64,000 nucleotides of DNA from Eubacteriaceae bacterium (lineage in GTDB: Bacteria; Bacillota; Clostridia; Oscillospirales; Acutalibacteraceae). The notes beneath the pieces were generated by a model, which saw nothing but the letters and a program-made list of their open reading frames with translations, was not told the DNA's origin and ran no database searches. The stretch's first letter is position 1. Each line of letters opens with the position of its first letter. The stretch lies in the NCBI GenBank assembly GCA_021770095.1, contig JAETRQ010000003.1, forward strand, positions 114,458 through 178,457, read 5' to 3'. Of this stretch, positions 53,947 through 62,589 are shown piece by piece. The translations under genes were made by a program, and so were the position numbers.

Positions 53947-54042
53947 TTTTTCTTGATTTTCTTTTGTAATTGTGTTCTAATGAAGTTAAAGTAATTGTTA
54001 ATAAGTATAAATCCAATTTATATTTGATTGCAGGGATGATTT

Positions 54043-54264
54043 ATGAAAAAGTCAAATATCTATAAAATTCTGTATGCCATATCAATCCTTTTAATTATCA
54101 CTTTTGTAGCTTTAGTAGGATATGATTATTTCTATTATTATACAGATTATTTTGGGGCAGCACCTTTTTATGTATTTATTCTTTTCAGAACAGTCACATT
54201 TGTAATACCGAGTGTTATTGTATTTATTATAGCAAGAGTATTAAGGAAAAAATATAATCGGTAA
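54043..54264 (+). CDS. small membrane protein, unknown function
   Basis: A 73-residue protein with two hydrophobic segments (about 8-28 and 42-64), aromatic residues between them (YDYFYYYTDYFGAAPFYVF) and a basic end. No SD is clear before ATG 54043 (GGGATGATTT is nearby). Followed after 30 bases by a GNAT gene. No function recognised. Confidence 0.5.
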   Translation: MKKSNIYKILYAISILLIITFVALVGYDYFYYYTDYFGAAPFYVFILFRTVTFVIPSVIVFIIARVLRKKYNR

Positions 54265-54294
54265 TTGCTCAATCTCAATTAACAGGAGATAGAA

Positions 54295-54729
54295 ATGAAA
54301 ATTATTGAATTTGAAGATAAATATCGTGATGATATGATTTTTATGATACTTGAGGCTAAAAATGCTCTGGGCAGAGTACCGGGTCTTAATTTGGATTTGC
54401 TTGACATTCAATCAAATTATATTGCTAAAGGTGATATGTTCTGGCTTGCAATTGACGATAATGGCAGGGTTATCGGCAGTGTAGGATATTCTACTAATGA
54501 TAATAAAAAAGATGTTACCCTTCACAGATTATTTGTAAAATATAATTTAAAGCGTCAGGGTATCGGTACAGCATTGTTAAATACAGCAGAAAAGCATATT
54601 CAATCCCAAAATAAATCAACAATATTCCTCAATCTCGGAATAGGCAAAGAGTGGTTTGAATCAAGAGCGTTTTATAATAAAAATGGTTACATTGAGTATG
54701 AGCCAAATAAGATGATGAAGTTTTTATAA
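54295..54729 (+). CDS. GNAT family N-acetyltransferase
   Basis: A 144-residue GNAT protein. The acetyl-CoA loop is KRQGIGTALLNTAEKH near residues 85-100, after LHRLFVKYNL; ESRAFYNKNGYIEYE is the usual C-terminal motif. CAGGAGAT precedes the start. Substrate unknown. Confidence 0.82.
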   Translation: MKIIEFEDKYRDDMIFMILEAKNALGRVPGLNLDLLDIQSNYIAKGDMFWLAIDDNGRVIGSVGYSTNDNKKDVTLHRLFVKYNLKRQGIGTALLNTAEKHIQSQNKSTIFLNLGIGKEWFESRAFYNKNGYIEYEPNKMMKFL

Positions 54730-54809
54730 TTTTAGTTTTGTGTATTTAAGTTTTTCTACTTTTTATTGACTTAATTTTACTTTTAGATTAATATATCATT
54801 GGTGATTAA

Positions 54810-55250
54810 ATGATGAAAAAAATTTTGATTCTTAACGGGCCTAATCTGAATATGACCGGTATAAGAAAGAAAAATGTATATGGTGCAGAAACTCTCAAGC
54901 AAATTAATGATGAACTGAAACTGTACGGCAAAGCAAACGGTGCCAAGTTAACTTTTTTTCAGTCAAATCATGAAGGGGATATTATTGATGTTATTCATGA
55001 AAGCAAAGATGAATTTGACGGCGTAGTCATCAATGCCGGTGCGTATACCCATTATTCATATGCGATTCACGATGCGATTGAAGCAGTTAAGGACTTTACT
55101 CCCTTTGTTGAGGTGCATATGTCAAATATTCATGAAAGAGAAGATTTCAGAAAAATTTCTGTTATCACTGATGTATGCGTAAAACAGATTTGCGGATATG
55201 GTAAAGACAGTTATAAAATGGGTATTGATTTATTGATGGAAATAATATAA
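54810..55250 (+). CDS. aroQ: 3-dehydroquinate dehydratase, type II
   Basis: A 146-residue type II dehydratase of the shikimate pathway. ILILNGPNLNMTGIRKKNVY is the start motif (the catalytic Tyr is in NVYG, and Arg in GIRKK), then NHEGDIIDVIHE, VINAGAYTHYSYAIHDAIEA and VEVHMSNIHEREDFR with the catalytic His. The usual INPGAYTHTS region reads INAGAYTHYS, a slight variant. No other aro gene lies nearby. Confidence 0.9.
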   Translation: MMKKILILNGPNLNMTGIRKKNVYGAETLKQINDELKLYGKANGAKLTFFQSNHEGDIIDVIHESKDEFDGVVINAGAYTHYSYAIHDAIEAVKDFTPFVEVHMSNIHEREDFRKISVITDVCVKQICGYGKDSYKMGIDLLMEII

Positions 55251-55306
55251 AATAAATAAGAAAGTATAAATTTATAGATTTTTATAAACTTGGAGGTACA
55301 AATATT

Positions 55307-55864
55307 ATGGTAACAGCAGGCGATTTCAGAAACGGTGTTACATTTGAAGAGGACGGAAATGTTTTACAGGTAATTGAATTCCAGCATGTAAAACCGGGTA
55401 AAGGTGCTGCTTTTGTAAGAACGAAGACAAAGAATGTTATTACAGGTGCAGTTACAGAAAAGAGTTATAACCCGTCAGCAAAATTCCCAACAGCATTTAT
55501 TGAAAGAAAAGAAATGGCTTATTCATATAATGATGACGGACTTTATTATTTTATGGATAATGAAACATTTGATATGGTTCCTGTTTCTGAAGCTGATCTT
55601 TCAGACAACTTTAAGTTTGTTAAAGAAAATGAGATTTGCCGTATCCTTTCATACAAAGGTAAGGTATTCGGTGTTGAACCGCCTACATTTGTTACTCTTG
55701 AAGTTACAGAGACTGAACCGGGACTTAAAGGCAATACTGCTACAAATACACTCAAACCTGCAAAGGTTGAGACAGGTGCTGAAATTCGTGTACCACTCTT
55801 CATCAATGAAGGTGATATGATCAGAATTGACACAAGAACCTGTGAATATATGGAAAGAGCATAA
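55307..55864 (+). CDS. efp: elongation factor P
   Basis: A 185-residue EF-P that rescues ribosomes stalled at polyproline. The tip loop is [13 protein letters not shown] with Lys32 as the modified residue; the C-terminal part has [28 protein letters not shown] precedes ATG 55307. Confidence 0.96.
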   Translation: MVTAGDFRNGVTFEEDGNVLQVIEFQHVKPGKGAAFVRTKTKNVITGAVTEKSYNPSAKFPTAFIERKEMAYSYNDDGLYYFMDNETFDMVPVSEADLSDNFKFVKENEICRILSYKGKVFGVEPPTFVTLEVTETEPGLKGNTATNTLKPAKVETGAEIRVPLFINEGDMIRIDTRTCEYMERA

Positions 55865-55897
55865 TCATTTATTAATTTATATTATAGGAGTTTTATT

Positions 55898-56320
55898 ATG
55901 GAAACAACAGAAAGCTTAGGTTACCTCAAAGGTTTACTTGATGGTCTTGATTTAGACCCAAACAAAAAAGAAACAAAACTTTTCAATGCAATTATTGATG
56001 TGCTTTCAAATCTTGCAGAAGATGTTGATGATATTACAGAAGGTATGGAATTATTGGCAGAAGAGATTGATGCTGTTGATGAAGACCTTGCTGAAGTAGA
56101 AGATTATCTTATGGAAGATGACTGTGATTGTGACTGTGACTGCGATTGTGATGATTGCTGTGATTGCGAAGATTGTGAAGATTTCGAAGTTGAATGTCCG
56201 CTTTGCGGTGAAGCATTTGCTGTTGATGAAGACACAGTTCTTTCAGGCACTATCCCTTGTCCTAACTGCGGCGAACTGCTGGAGTTTGAGATTGAAGAGT
56301 GTGAGGAAGACGAGGACTGA
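55898..56320 (+). CDS. CD1247-like zinc-ribbon protein with Asp-Cys repeat
   Basis: A 140-residue protein: an N-terminal CD1247-type domain (ESLGYLKGLLDGLDLDPNKK, acidic helices), a run of alternating Asp and Cys near residues 74-95, and a zinc ribbon with CPLCG and CPNCG. The protein is very acidic. The Asp-Cys run suggests metal binding. Its place after efp is frequent in Clostridia; function is unknown. Confidence 0.8.
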   Translation: METTESLGYLKGLLDGLDLDPNKKETKLFNAIIDVLSNLAEDVDDITEGMELLAEEIDAVDEDLAEVEDYLMEDDCDCDCDCDCDDCCDCEDCEDFEVECPLCGEAFAVDEDTVLSGTIPCPNCGELLEFEIEECEEDED

Positions 56321-56360
56321 TTACTGCTTTTGCTAATCCTTGGGAAAGAGGGTAATTGAT

Positions 56361-56861
56361 ATTAAAAAGATAATTGTCCTGCTCATGGCAGCAGTTATGA
56401 TTTGTGTTGCTTTTACGGCCTGTTCTTCTGTTGGCAAAGAGGAAGAAAAGGAAGTTAACACAACTGCGGTGCCGACTGAAGCAGCAAAAGTTAAAGAGAC
56501 TGAAGCAATCCACTTTATTGAAAGTGCTTATACGAAAGAAGAATTAGGGCTTGCACAAGTGGATAAGAACTATTCTTTCATGGTTGCTTCAAATGGTGTT
56601 GAAATAGACGGAAAGAATTATATCAAAGTTGTTGCAAATGTTATTGTAAGAAATGATGTTACAACAGAAGACGGTAAAGAAACTTTCTCTATGGAAACAA
56701 AGGGCGAGTATTACATTTCTTTTGACGGCAAAGAAGTTCTGATGAAGAATATGGAAAACGGCAAGTTTGTTAAACTTGAAAACAGGTACGATTCATTCAA
56801 AGATGAAGAAAGTACCCAGACATCAGCAGATACCACAGCAGAAAATACGACTGAGGGATAA
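56361..56861 (+). CDS. lipoprotein with probable AUU start
   Basis: About 166 residues: a lysine then hydrophobic signal sequence (IIVLLMAAVMICVAFTAC) with lipobox FTAC, a Thr-rich linker, and a beta-rich domain (YSFMVASNGVEIDGKNYIKV, KGEYYISFDGKEVLM). The only standard in-frame upstream start is TTG 56340, with no SD. ATT 56361 (ATT AAA AAG) has AAGAGGG about seven bases upstream, where an ATG would be expected. I therefore place the start there. Substrate or role unknown. Confidence 0.6.
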   Translation: MKKIIVLLMAAVMICVAFTACSSVGKEEEKEVNTTAVPTEAAKVKETEAIHFIESAYTKEELGLAQVDKNYSFMVASNGVEIDGKNYIKVVANVIVRNDVTTEDGKETFSMETKGEYYISFDGKEVLMKNMENGKFVKLENRYDSFKDEESTQTSADTTAENTTEG

Positions 56862-56918
56862 TTTTAAATATTTGCTGATTGCATATAATATTATAGATGA
56901 TGAGAATGATATTATATG

Positions 56919-56947
56919 TTGACTAAATTATTCTTAAATGTTATTAT
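56919..56947 (+). promoter_or_regulatory. promoter of the T-box-aspS-gatCAB operon
   Basis: TTGACT (56919-56924), 17-base spacer, TATTAT (56942-56947). An inverted repeat CATATAATAT/ATATTATATG (56882-56918) lies just upstream without a T run. Confidence 0.75.
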
Positions 56948-56974
56948 ATTTATAATAAATTAAAACTGTGATTG

Positions 56975-57161
56975 GGCGAGTAATGAATTGTATTTCCTTT
57001 CAGAGAGTTGCCGTTTGGTGCAAGGCAGCAGGAGCAATTTTTGAAAAACACCCATGAGTTCCCGAAGGAAAGTGATTTTTCATTAGTAGAATCGGGCGTG
57101 TTTGGAGCGTTAATCCTTTTGAGTGAGTTGTGTATGCAACTAATTTAGGTGGTACCACGGA
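56975..57161 (+). promoter_or_regulatory. T-box riboswitch upstream of aspS
   Basis: A T-box leader: AGTAA (56989) and CAGAGAG (57001-57007) with TTGGTGCAAGGCAGC are Stem I marks, and AGGTGGTACCACGG (57147-57160) is the T-box antiterminator sequence. On the 3' side of Stem I, TTGAAAAACACCC contains GAA (57043-57045) and AAC (57047-57049), possible Glu and Asn specifiers. It would raise aspS-gatCAB expression when the cognate tRNA is uncharged. Confidence 0.9.
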
Positions 57162-57200
57162 AGCAGTCTTTCGTCCTATTCGGACATAAGACTGCTTTTT
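57162..57200 (+). terminator. T-box-controlled terminator
   Basis: Arms AGCAGTCTT (57162-57170) and AAGACTGCT (57188-57196) with an inner GTCC/GGAC stem, then TTTT. It competes with the antiterminator. Confidence 0.9.
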
Positions 57201-57224
57201 ATTATATATAAAGGAGATTATTTT

Positions 57225-58976
57225 ATGGAATTTTCAACACAGTACAGAACAAAAACTATGGATAAATTTTCAGAAAATGATATTAACAGCACTGTTAAGG
57301 TTGCAGGTTGGGTAGAAAATATCCGTGACCACGGCGGTGTATCTTTTATTGATTTGAGAGATATGTACGGCGTTATGCAGGTAGTTATGCGTGATACATC
57401 TTTGCTTGACGGAATTTCAAAAGAAGATTGCCTTTCAATTGAAGGTTTGGTTGAAAAGAGGGATGAAGATACAATCAATCCTAAAATTGCGACAGGCACA
57501 ATTGAAGTGGAGGCTAAAACTGTTACAACTCTCGGTAAAGTTCGTCAGCCGCTTCCTTTTGAAATTCAAACTTCAAAAGAGACAAGAGAAGATAAAAGAC
57601 TGCAATATCGTTTCTTGGATTTAAGAAACCAAAAAGTCAAGGATAATATGATTTTCAGAAGCAATGTTATTTCTTACCTCAGACAGGAAATGACCAATAT
57701 GGGCTTTCTTGAAATTCAGACACCTATCCTTTGTGCTTCATCACCTGAAGGTGCAAGGGACTATGTTGTACCAAGCCGTGTTCATAAGGGCAAGTTTTAT
57801 GCACTCCCTCAGGCACCTCAGCAGTACAAACAGCTTCTTATGGTATCAGGTGTTGATAAGTACTTCCAGATTGCGCCTTGTTTCCGTGATGAAGATGCAA
57901 GAGCAGACCGTTCACCCGGTGAATTTTATCAGCTTGATTTTGAAATGAGTTTTGCTACACAGGAAGATGTATTCAAAGTCGGTGAAGAAATTCTTACAAA
58001 AACATTCAAAAAATTCGCGCCAGAAGGTTATAGTGTTACAGATGCACCTTATCCTATTATCAGTTATAAAGAGGCAATGCTGAAATACGGTACGGATAAA
58101 CCGGATCTCAGAAACCCGCTTGAAATTATTGATGTTACTGATTTCTTCCAGCGCTGTACATTCAAACCATTCCATAATCAGACAGTAAGAGCAATCAAAG
58201 TACATGCAGATATTTCAAAAGGCAAACATGAAAAATTGCTCAAGTTTGCACAGTCTATCGGTATGGGCGGTCTTGGTTATCTCCTCGTTCAGGAAGATAA
58301 GTCCTATAAAGGACCAATTGACAAATTTATCCCTGATGATATGAAGGCGGAACTTGCTGATATAGCTTCGCTTGAAATCGGTGATACAATATTCTTTATC
58401 GCTGATGCTGAGGCCCAGGCTGCAAACTATGCCGGTCAGATCAGAACCAAACTTGCCGAAATGTTTGATCTTATTGAAAAGAATGCATATCGTTTCTGTT
58501 TCATCAATGACTTCCCGATGTTTGAATATAAGGAAGAAGAAAAGAAAATCGGCTTTACCCATAACCCATTCTCTATGCCGCAGGGGGGCTTGGATGCTCT
58601 TAACAATCAGGATCCGCTTACAATTCTTGCTTATCAGTATGATATTGTTTGCAATGGTGTTGAACTTTCTTCCGGTGCGGTTCGTAACCACGATATTGAT
58701 ATTATGAAAAAGGCATTTGAAATTGCAGGTTATGATGAAGAGGTGCTTAAAGAAAAATTTGGTGCTCTTTATACTGCATTCCAGTTCGGTGCTCCGCCTC
58801 ATGCAGGAATGGCTCCCGGTATTGACCGTATGATTATGCTCCTTCGCAATGAAGAGAATATCCGTGAAGTAATCGCATTTCCTATGGACGGAAAAGCACA
58901 GGATCTGATGTGCGGTGCGCCTAATGAGATTACAGAACAGCAGCTCCGTGAGGTTCATATTAAATTAAGAAAATAA
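57225..58976 (+). CDS. aspS: aspartyl-tRNA synthetase, bacterial type
   Basis: A 583-residue class II synthetase. Anticodon-binding OB fold (TVKVAGWVENIRDHGGVSFI), motif 2 FRDEDARADRSPGEFYQLDF, a GAD insertion (about 290-420), and motif 3 near GAPPHAGMAPGIDRMIMLL. It stands with gatCAB behind an T-box, which suggests a non-discriminating enzyme that also makes Asp-tRNA(Asn). AAGGAGAT precedes ATG 57225. Confidence 0.95.
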   Translation: MEFSTQYRTKTMDKFSENDINSTVKVAGWVENIRDHGGVSFIDLRDMYGVMQVVMRDTSLLDGISKEDCLSIEGLVEKRDEDTINPKIATGTIEVEAKTVTTLGKVRQPLPFEIQTSKETREDKRLQYRFLDLRNQKVKDNMIFRSNVISYLRQEMTNMGFLEIQTPILCASSPEGARDYVVPSRVHKGKFYALPQAPQQYKQLLMVSGVDKYFQIAPCFRDEDARADRSPGEFYQLDFEMSFATQEDVFKVGEEILTKTFKKFAPEGYSVTDAPYPIISYKEAMLKYGTDKPDLRNPLEIIDVTDFFQRCTFKPFHNQTVRAIKVHADISKGKHEKLLKFAQSIGMGGLGYLLVQEDKSYKGPIDKFIPDDMKAELADIASLEIGDTIFFIADAEAQAANYAGQIRTKLAEMFDLIEKNAYRFCFINDFPMFEYKEEEKKIGFTHNPFSMPQGGLDALNNQDPLTILAYQYDIVCNGVELSSGAVRNHDIDIMKKAFEIAGYDEEVLKEKFGALYTAFQFGAPPHAGMAPGIDRMIMLLRNEENIREVIAFPMDGKAQDLMCGAPNEITEQQLREVHIKLRK

Positions 58977-59063
58977 TTTAAATTGTATTTTTGTTATGCT
59001 GCTATTCATTTAAAAGATTTTATGATAAAAATGAAATCATATTTCATACAACGAGGTGTAATT

Positions 59064-59351
59064 ATGATTACTAAGGATGAAGTATTAAAACTTGCCGCAC
59101 TCGCTCGTCTTGATTTTTCGGATGACGAACTCGACAAGATAATTAAAGATATGGATGATATTATTGCCTTTGCTGATACAATTAATAATTCTGTTGAAGG
59201 TGATGCTGATAAAATCAGGAATGTATCATCAAAAGCAACTCCTGCTGAAGAATTCAGGGAAGATGTTGTGAAAGACTCTTTGCCGAATGAAAAAATACTT
59301 TCAAATGTTAACGGTTCAAAGGGTATGTTCTGTGTTAAAGGGGGTATATAA
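59064..59351 (+). CDS. gatC: Asp-tRNA(Asn)/Glu-tRNA(Gln) amidotransferase subunit C
   Basis: A 95-residue GatC, which wraps around GatA and GatB. ITKDEVLKLAALARLDFSDD is the family start. ATG 59064 follows CGAGGTG; a longer frame back to 58983 is not family-like. GatA begins at the next base. Confidence 0.93.
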   Translation: MITKDEVLKLAALARLDFSDDELDKIIKDMDDIIAFADTINNSVEGDADKIRNVSSKATPAEEFREDVVKDSLPNEKILSNVNGSKGMFCVKGGI

Positions 59352-60812
59352 ATGAAAGAAATCATTGCTCCGCTTTCAAAATTACTTTCTTCAAAAGAAA
59401 TTTCTTCAGTTGAACTGACTGAAAAATATATTTCCGAGATTGAAAAGGATAATAAGAAATTTAATGCATATGTTTCTACCACATTCGACAAAGCAATTGA
59501 GAATGCAAAAGTTGCTGATTCAATGATTGCGAACGGTACGGCAACTGCACTTACAGGTATTCCTATGACACTCAAGGACAATATTTGTTCTGACGGTGAT
59601 TTGACTACTTGCTGTTCAAAAATACTTGAAGGTTTCCGCCCTTACTATGATTCAACCGTATGGTCAAAACTTAAGTCACAGGGTGCAGTAATGCTTGGAA
59701 AAACAAATATGGATGAGTTCGCCATGGGTTCAACAAGTGAAACAAGTTGCTATGGTGCTCCGCTCAATCCAAGGAATGTTAACCATGTAACAGGCGGCTC
59801 ATCAGGCGGTGGTGCTTCTGCCGTCTGTGCAAATCTCGCTGCTTATGCTCTTGGCTCAGACACAGGCGGATCTGTTCGTCAGCCGGCTTCATTCTGTGGT
59901 ATTGTCGGTCTTAAGCCGACTTATGGTGCGGTTTCAAGATATGGTCTTATTGCATATGGCTCATCACTTGATCAGATCGGTGTTCTTGCAAATTCGGTTA
60001 AGGATACTGCAACTGTTTTTGATGCTATATCAGGTGTGGATGCAAATGACCAGACCAGTGTCGATTTCCGTTTTGGCAATATCAGCGATTCTCTTGGTCA
60101 GAGTGATGTTAAGGGACTTAGAATCGGTATTGCAAAAGAATATTTTGAAGGTATTAATCCTGAACTGAAAGATGCAATTGACAGTGCTGTCAAATTTTTT
60201 GAAGATAATGGTGCTGAAATCATTGACATAAGTTTGCCTGTGCTCAAACAGGCATTGCCTGTTTATTATATTATTGCCTGTGCAGAGGCATCCTCAAATC
60301 TCGGCAGATATGACGGTATCCGTTATGGTTACAGAACAGAAAACTTCAACGATGTTGAAGAAATGATACTCAAAACCCGTACAGAAGGTTTCGGCGATGA
60401 AGTTAAAAGAAGAATTATGCTCGGCACCTATGTTCTTTCATCAGGTTATTATGATGCTTATTACAAAAAAGCATGTTTGCTCAGAGAAAATCTTATTGCA
60501 GATTTTGATGAAATATTCAACACCTGTGATGTTCTGATTGCTCCGACTGCTCCGAACACTGCATTTCCGCTTAACTTCACAGGGGCTTCACCTGTTGATA
60601 TGTATCTCAGCGATATTGCTACAGTTCCAATCAATATTACAGGTGTTCCTGCAATCAGTGTTCCTATTAAGAATGACAGCAACGGACTGCCGATTGGTAT
60701 GCAGATTATCGGTAAAAAATTCAGTGAAAAGACGATTATGAATACTGCATATTTTTATGAGAAAAATGCACAAATCGGTGTAGAAGACTTTGATGGAGGT
60801 GTTGTATTATGA
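59352..60812 (+). CDS. gatA: Asp-tRNA(Asn)/Glu-tRNA(Gln) amidotransferase subunit A
   Basis: A 486-residue amidase that frees ammonia from glutamine. The Ser-cisSer-Lys site is seen in IPMTLKDNICSDGD (Lys), VTGGSSGGGAS and LGSDTGGSVRQPAS (Ser). GLKPTYGAVSRYGLIAYGSS is also typical. It starts at the base after the gatC stop and overlaps gatB by four bases. Confidence 0.96.
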   Translation: MKEIIAPLSKLLSSKEISSVELTEKYISEIEKDNKKFNAYVSTTFDKAIENAKVADSMIANGTATALTGIPMTLKDNICSDGDLTTCCSKILEGFRPYYDSTVWSKLKSQGAVMLGKTNMDEFAMGSTSETSCYGAPLNPRNVNHVTGGSSGGGASAVCANLAAYALGSDTGGSVRQPASFCGIVGLKPTYGAVSRYGLIAYGSSLDQIGVLANSVKDTATVFDAISGVDANDQTSVDFRFGNISDSLGQSDVKGLRIGIAKEYFEGINPELKDAIDSAVKFFEDNGAEIIDISLPVLKQALPVYYIIACAEASSNLGRYDGIRYGYRTENFNDVEEMILKTRTEGFGDEVKRRIMLGTYVLSSGYYDAYYKKACLLRENLIADFDEIFNTCDVLIAPTAPNTAFPLNFTGASPVDMYLSDIATVPINITGVPAISVPIKNDSNGLPIGMQIIGKKFSEKTIMNTAYFYEKNAQIGVEDFDGGVVL

Positions 60813-62215
60813 GTTATCAGTTAGTATGTGGTATTGAAACTCATATTGAACTTGCCACAAAGACAAAAATTTTCTGCGGCTGTACAACGCAGTTCGGCGG
60901 TGAACCGAATACCCATTGCTGCCCTGTTTGTACAGGTCAGCCGGGTGCACTTCCTGTTTTAAACAAGCAGGTTATTGAATATGCCGTGCGTGCAGGTCTT
61001 GCTGTTCATTGTGATATTAACAATAATTCTCATATGGACAGAAAAAATTATGTTTACCCCGATTTGCCAAAGGCTTATCAGATTTCTCAGTTTGATGAAC
61101 CGGTTTGTATCAACGGCTATGTTGAACTGGATTCAGGCAAAAAAATCAGAATTGAGCGTATTCATATTGAAGAAGATGCCGGTAAACTTGTACACGAAAA
61201 TGGCTATACCTATGTTGATTATAACCGCGGCGGTGTTCCGCTTATTGAGATTGTTTCAATGGCAGATATTGAAACACCTGAAGAAGCAAGAGAATATGCT
61301 GAAAAACTCCAGTTGATTATGCGTAATGTAGGTGTTTCCGACTGTAAAATGCAGGAAGGTTCCATGCGCTGTGATGTCAATGTATCCATCCATCAGCCGA
61401 ATGAACCTTGGGGAACAAGAACTGAAATTAAAAATATCAACTCGCTTTCCAACATTGTCCGTGCAATGGAACTTGAGATGGAAAGACAGGAGGATATACT
61501 TGATTCAGGTGAGAAAGTCATTCAGTCTACTATGCGTTATGATGCAAACAGTGATACGGTTTATGTCCTTCGCTCAAAAGAAAATGCTGATGATTACCGT
61601 TACTTCCCTGAACCTGATATTCTCAGATTTTATATTTCACCTGAAATGGTAGAGTCAATCCGAGCATCTTTGCCGGAACTCCCTGATGATAAACTGAAGC
61701 GTTATCTTGCAATGGGATTGCCTGAAAATAATGCAAGACTTATCTATAAGTACAGGAATGTAACCAAATTCTTTGACGATACTGTGGCAGAGGGTGTTGG
61801 TGCCTCCAATGTTCTTAATATGATTATCGGTCCTATTTTTGCAACGCTCCAGACAGAAGAGGATAAAGAGAATTTTGCAATCAAGACTACATCATCACAA
61901 CTTGCAGCTCTTGTTAAGTTGATTGATGACGGCAAAATCAGAGCCAATAAGGCGAAAGAAGTTTTGTCTCAAATGCTTGAAAGCGGTAAAGATGTTACCG
62001 AATATATCAAGGCAGAAGATCTTGCAGGTCTCAGTGATGATGACCTCAAGGCACTTTGCCAAGGTGCTATTGATGCTAACCCTAAGGCAGTTGAGGATAT
62101 TAAAAACGGCAAAGATAAGGCAATCAATGTTATGTTCGGTTATATTATGAAAAATTCACGCGGCAAGGCTGATGTCAAAAAGGCAGAAACAATAATCAGA
62201 GAATTAATCGGATAA
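60809..62215 (+). CDS. gatB: Asp-tRNA(Asn)/Glu-tRNA(Gln) amidotransferase subunit B
   Basis: A 468-residue GatB that phosphorylates and amidates the mischarged tRNA. VCGIETHIELATKTKIFCGC and HCCPVCTGQPGALPVLN carry zinc cysteines; YVDYNRGGVPLIEIVS, MQEGSMRCDVNVS and the C-terminal YqeY-like tail (GYIMKNSRGKADVKKAETII) are diagnostic. Last gene of the operon. Confidence 0.96.
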   Translation: MSYQLVCGIETHIELATKTKIFCGCTTQFGGEPNTHCCPVCTGQPGALPVLNKQVIEYAVRAGLAVHCDINNNSHMDRKNYVYPDLPKAYQISQFDEPVCINGYVELDSGKKIRIERIHIEEDAGKLVHENGYTYVDYNRGGVPLIEIVSMADIETPEEAREYAEKLQLIMRNVGVSDCKMQEGSMRCDVNVSIHQPNEPWGTRTEIKNINSLSNIVRAMELEMERQEDILDSGEKVIQSTMRYDANSDTVYVLRSKENADDYRYFPEPDILRFYISPEMVESIRASLPELPDDKLKRYLAMGLPENNARLIYKYRNVTKFFDDTVAEGVGASNVLNMIIGPIFATLQTEEDKENFAIKTTSSQLAALVKLIDDGKIRANKAKEVLSQMLESGKDVTEYIKAEDLAGLSDDDLKALCQGAIDANPKAVEDIKNGKDKAINVMFGYIMKNSRGKADVKKAETIIRELIG

Positions 62216-62227
62216 AAATATAAATTA

Positions 62228-62270
62228 AAAAGAGCAGTCTCATTATGCATTGGTGCGATAACGAAGTAAA
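62228..62270 (+). repeat. copy 1 of a 44-nt conserved element (left, + orientation)
   Basis: This stretch matches the reverse complement of 63799-63842 at about 37 of 44 positions, sharing AAAAGAGCA, TCTCA, TATGC, GGTG and ATAACGAAGTAAA. Each copy is joined directly to its own hairpin with a T run. The two copies point inward and bound the 62300-63760 cassette. Confidence 0.75.
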
Positions 62271-62298
62271 CTACGAACATTTTTGTTCGTAGTTTTTT
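62268..62298 (+). terminator. terminator-like hairpin joined to repeat copy 1
   Basis: Eleven-base arms AAACTACGAAC (62268-62278) and GTTCGTAGTTT (62285-62295) and a T run. It can terminate the gatCAB transcript. Confidence 0.8.
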
Positions 62299-62354
62299 AT
62301 TTATGGATTTTGTATATCAAAATCCGATGCTCGCTAAGGTATATGACATTTTTA

Positions 62355-62383
62355 TTGACTATTTATTTCAATGATGATAAAAT
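62355..62383 (+). promoter_or_regulatory. promoter of the leader and 381-residue membrane protein
   Basis: TTGACT (62355-62360), 17-base spacer, TAAAAT (62378-62383). The transcript should start near 62390, about 200 bases before the gene. Confidence 0.75.
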
Positions 62384-62543
62384 GAAAGAGCCAAATAATA
62401 TCACAAATGAATATTTTTTATTTACAACATATTCGTATGCTGTTTTTATCTTCCTTGATAAAAATGCATGCTCTTTTTTGCATATGAATTTGTTGTATTC
62501 ATTATGTGATATTGTTTGGCGACAGTTGAGCTATGCGTTTTAT

Positions 62544-62570
62544 TGCGTGGCTTCGGCTACGCATTTTTTA
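62544..62570 (+). terminator. UUCG-capped terminator just before the SD of the membrane protein gene
   Basis: TGCGTGGC (62544-62551), loop TTCG, GCTACGCA (62556-62563), then TTTTTT. It lies after the promoter and eight bases before the SD GGAGG, so either a 180-nt RNA ends here or the gene is controlled by attenuation. Confidence 0.8.
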
Positions 62571-62589
62571 TTTTATTGGAGGAAATATG

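Noticed and set aside
53751..53969. 72-residue ORF overlapping rpsU
   Set aside because: Out-of-frame shadow; the real gene is rpsU at 53726-53902.
58215..58958. 247-residue minus-strand ORF inside aspS
   Set aside because: Antisense shadow; aspS carries all class II motifs.
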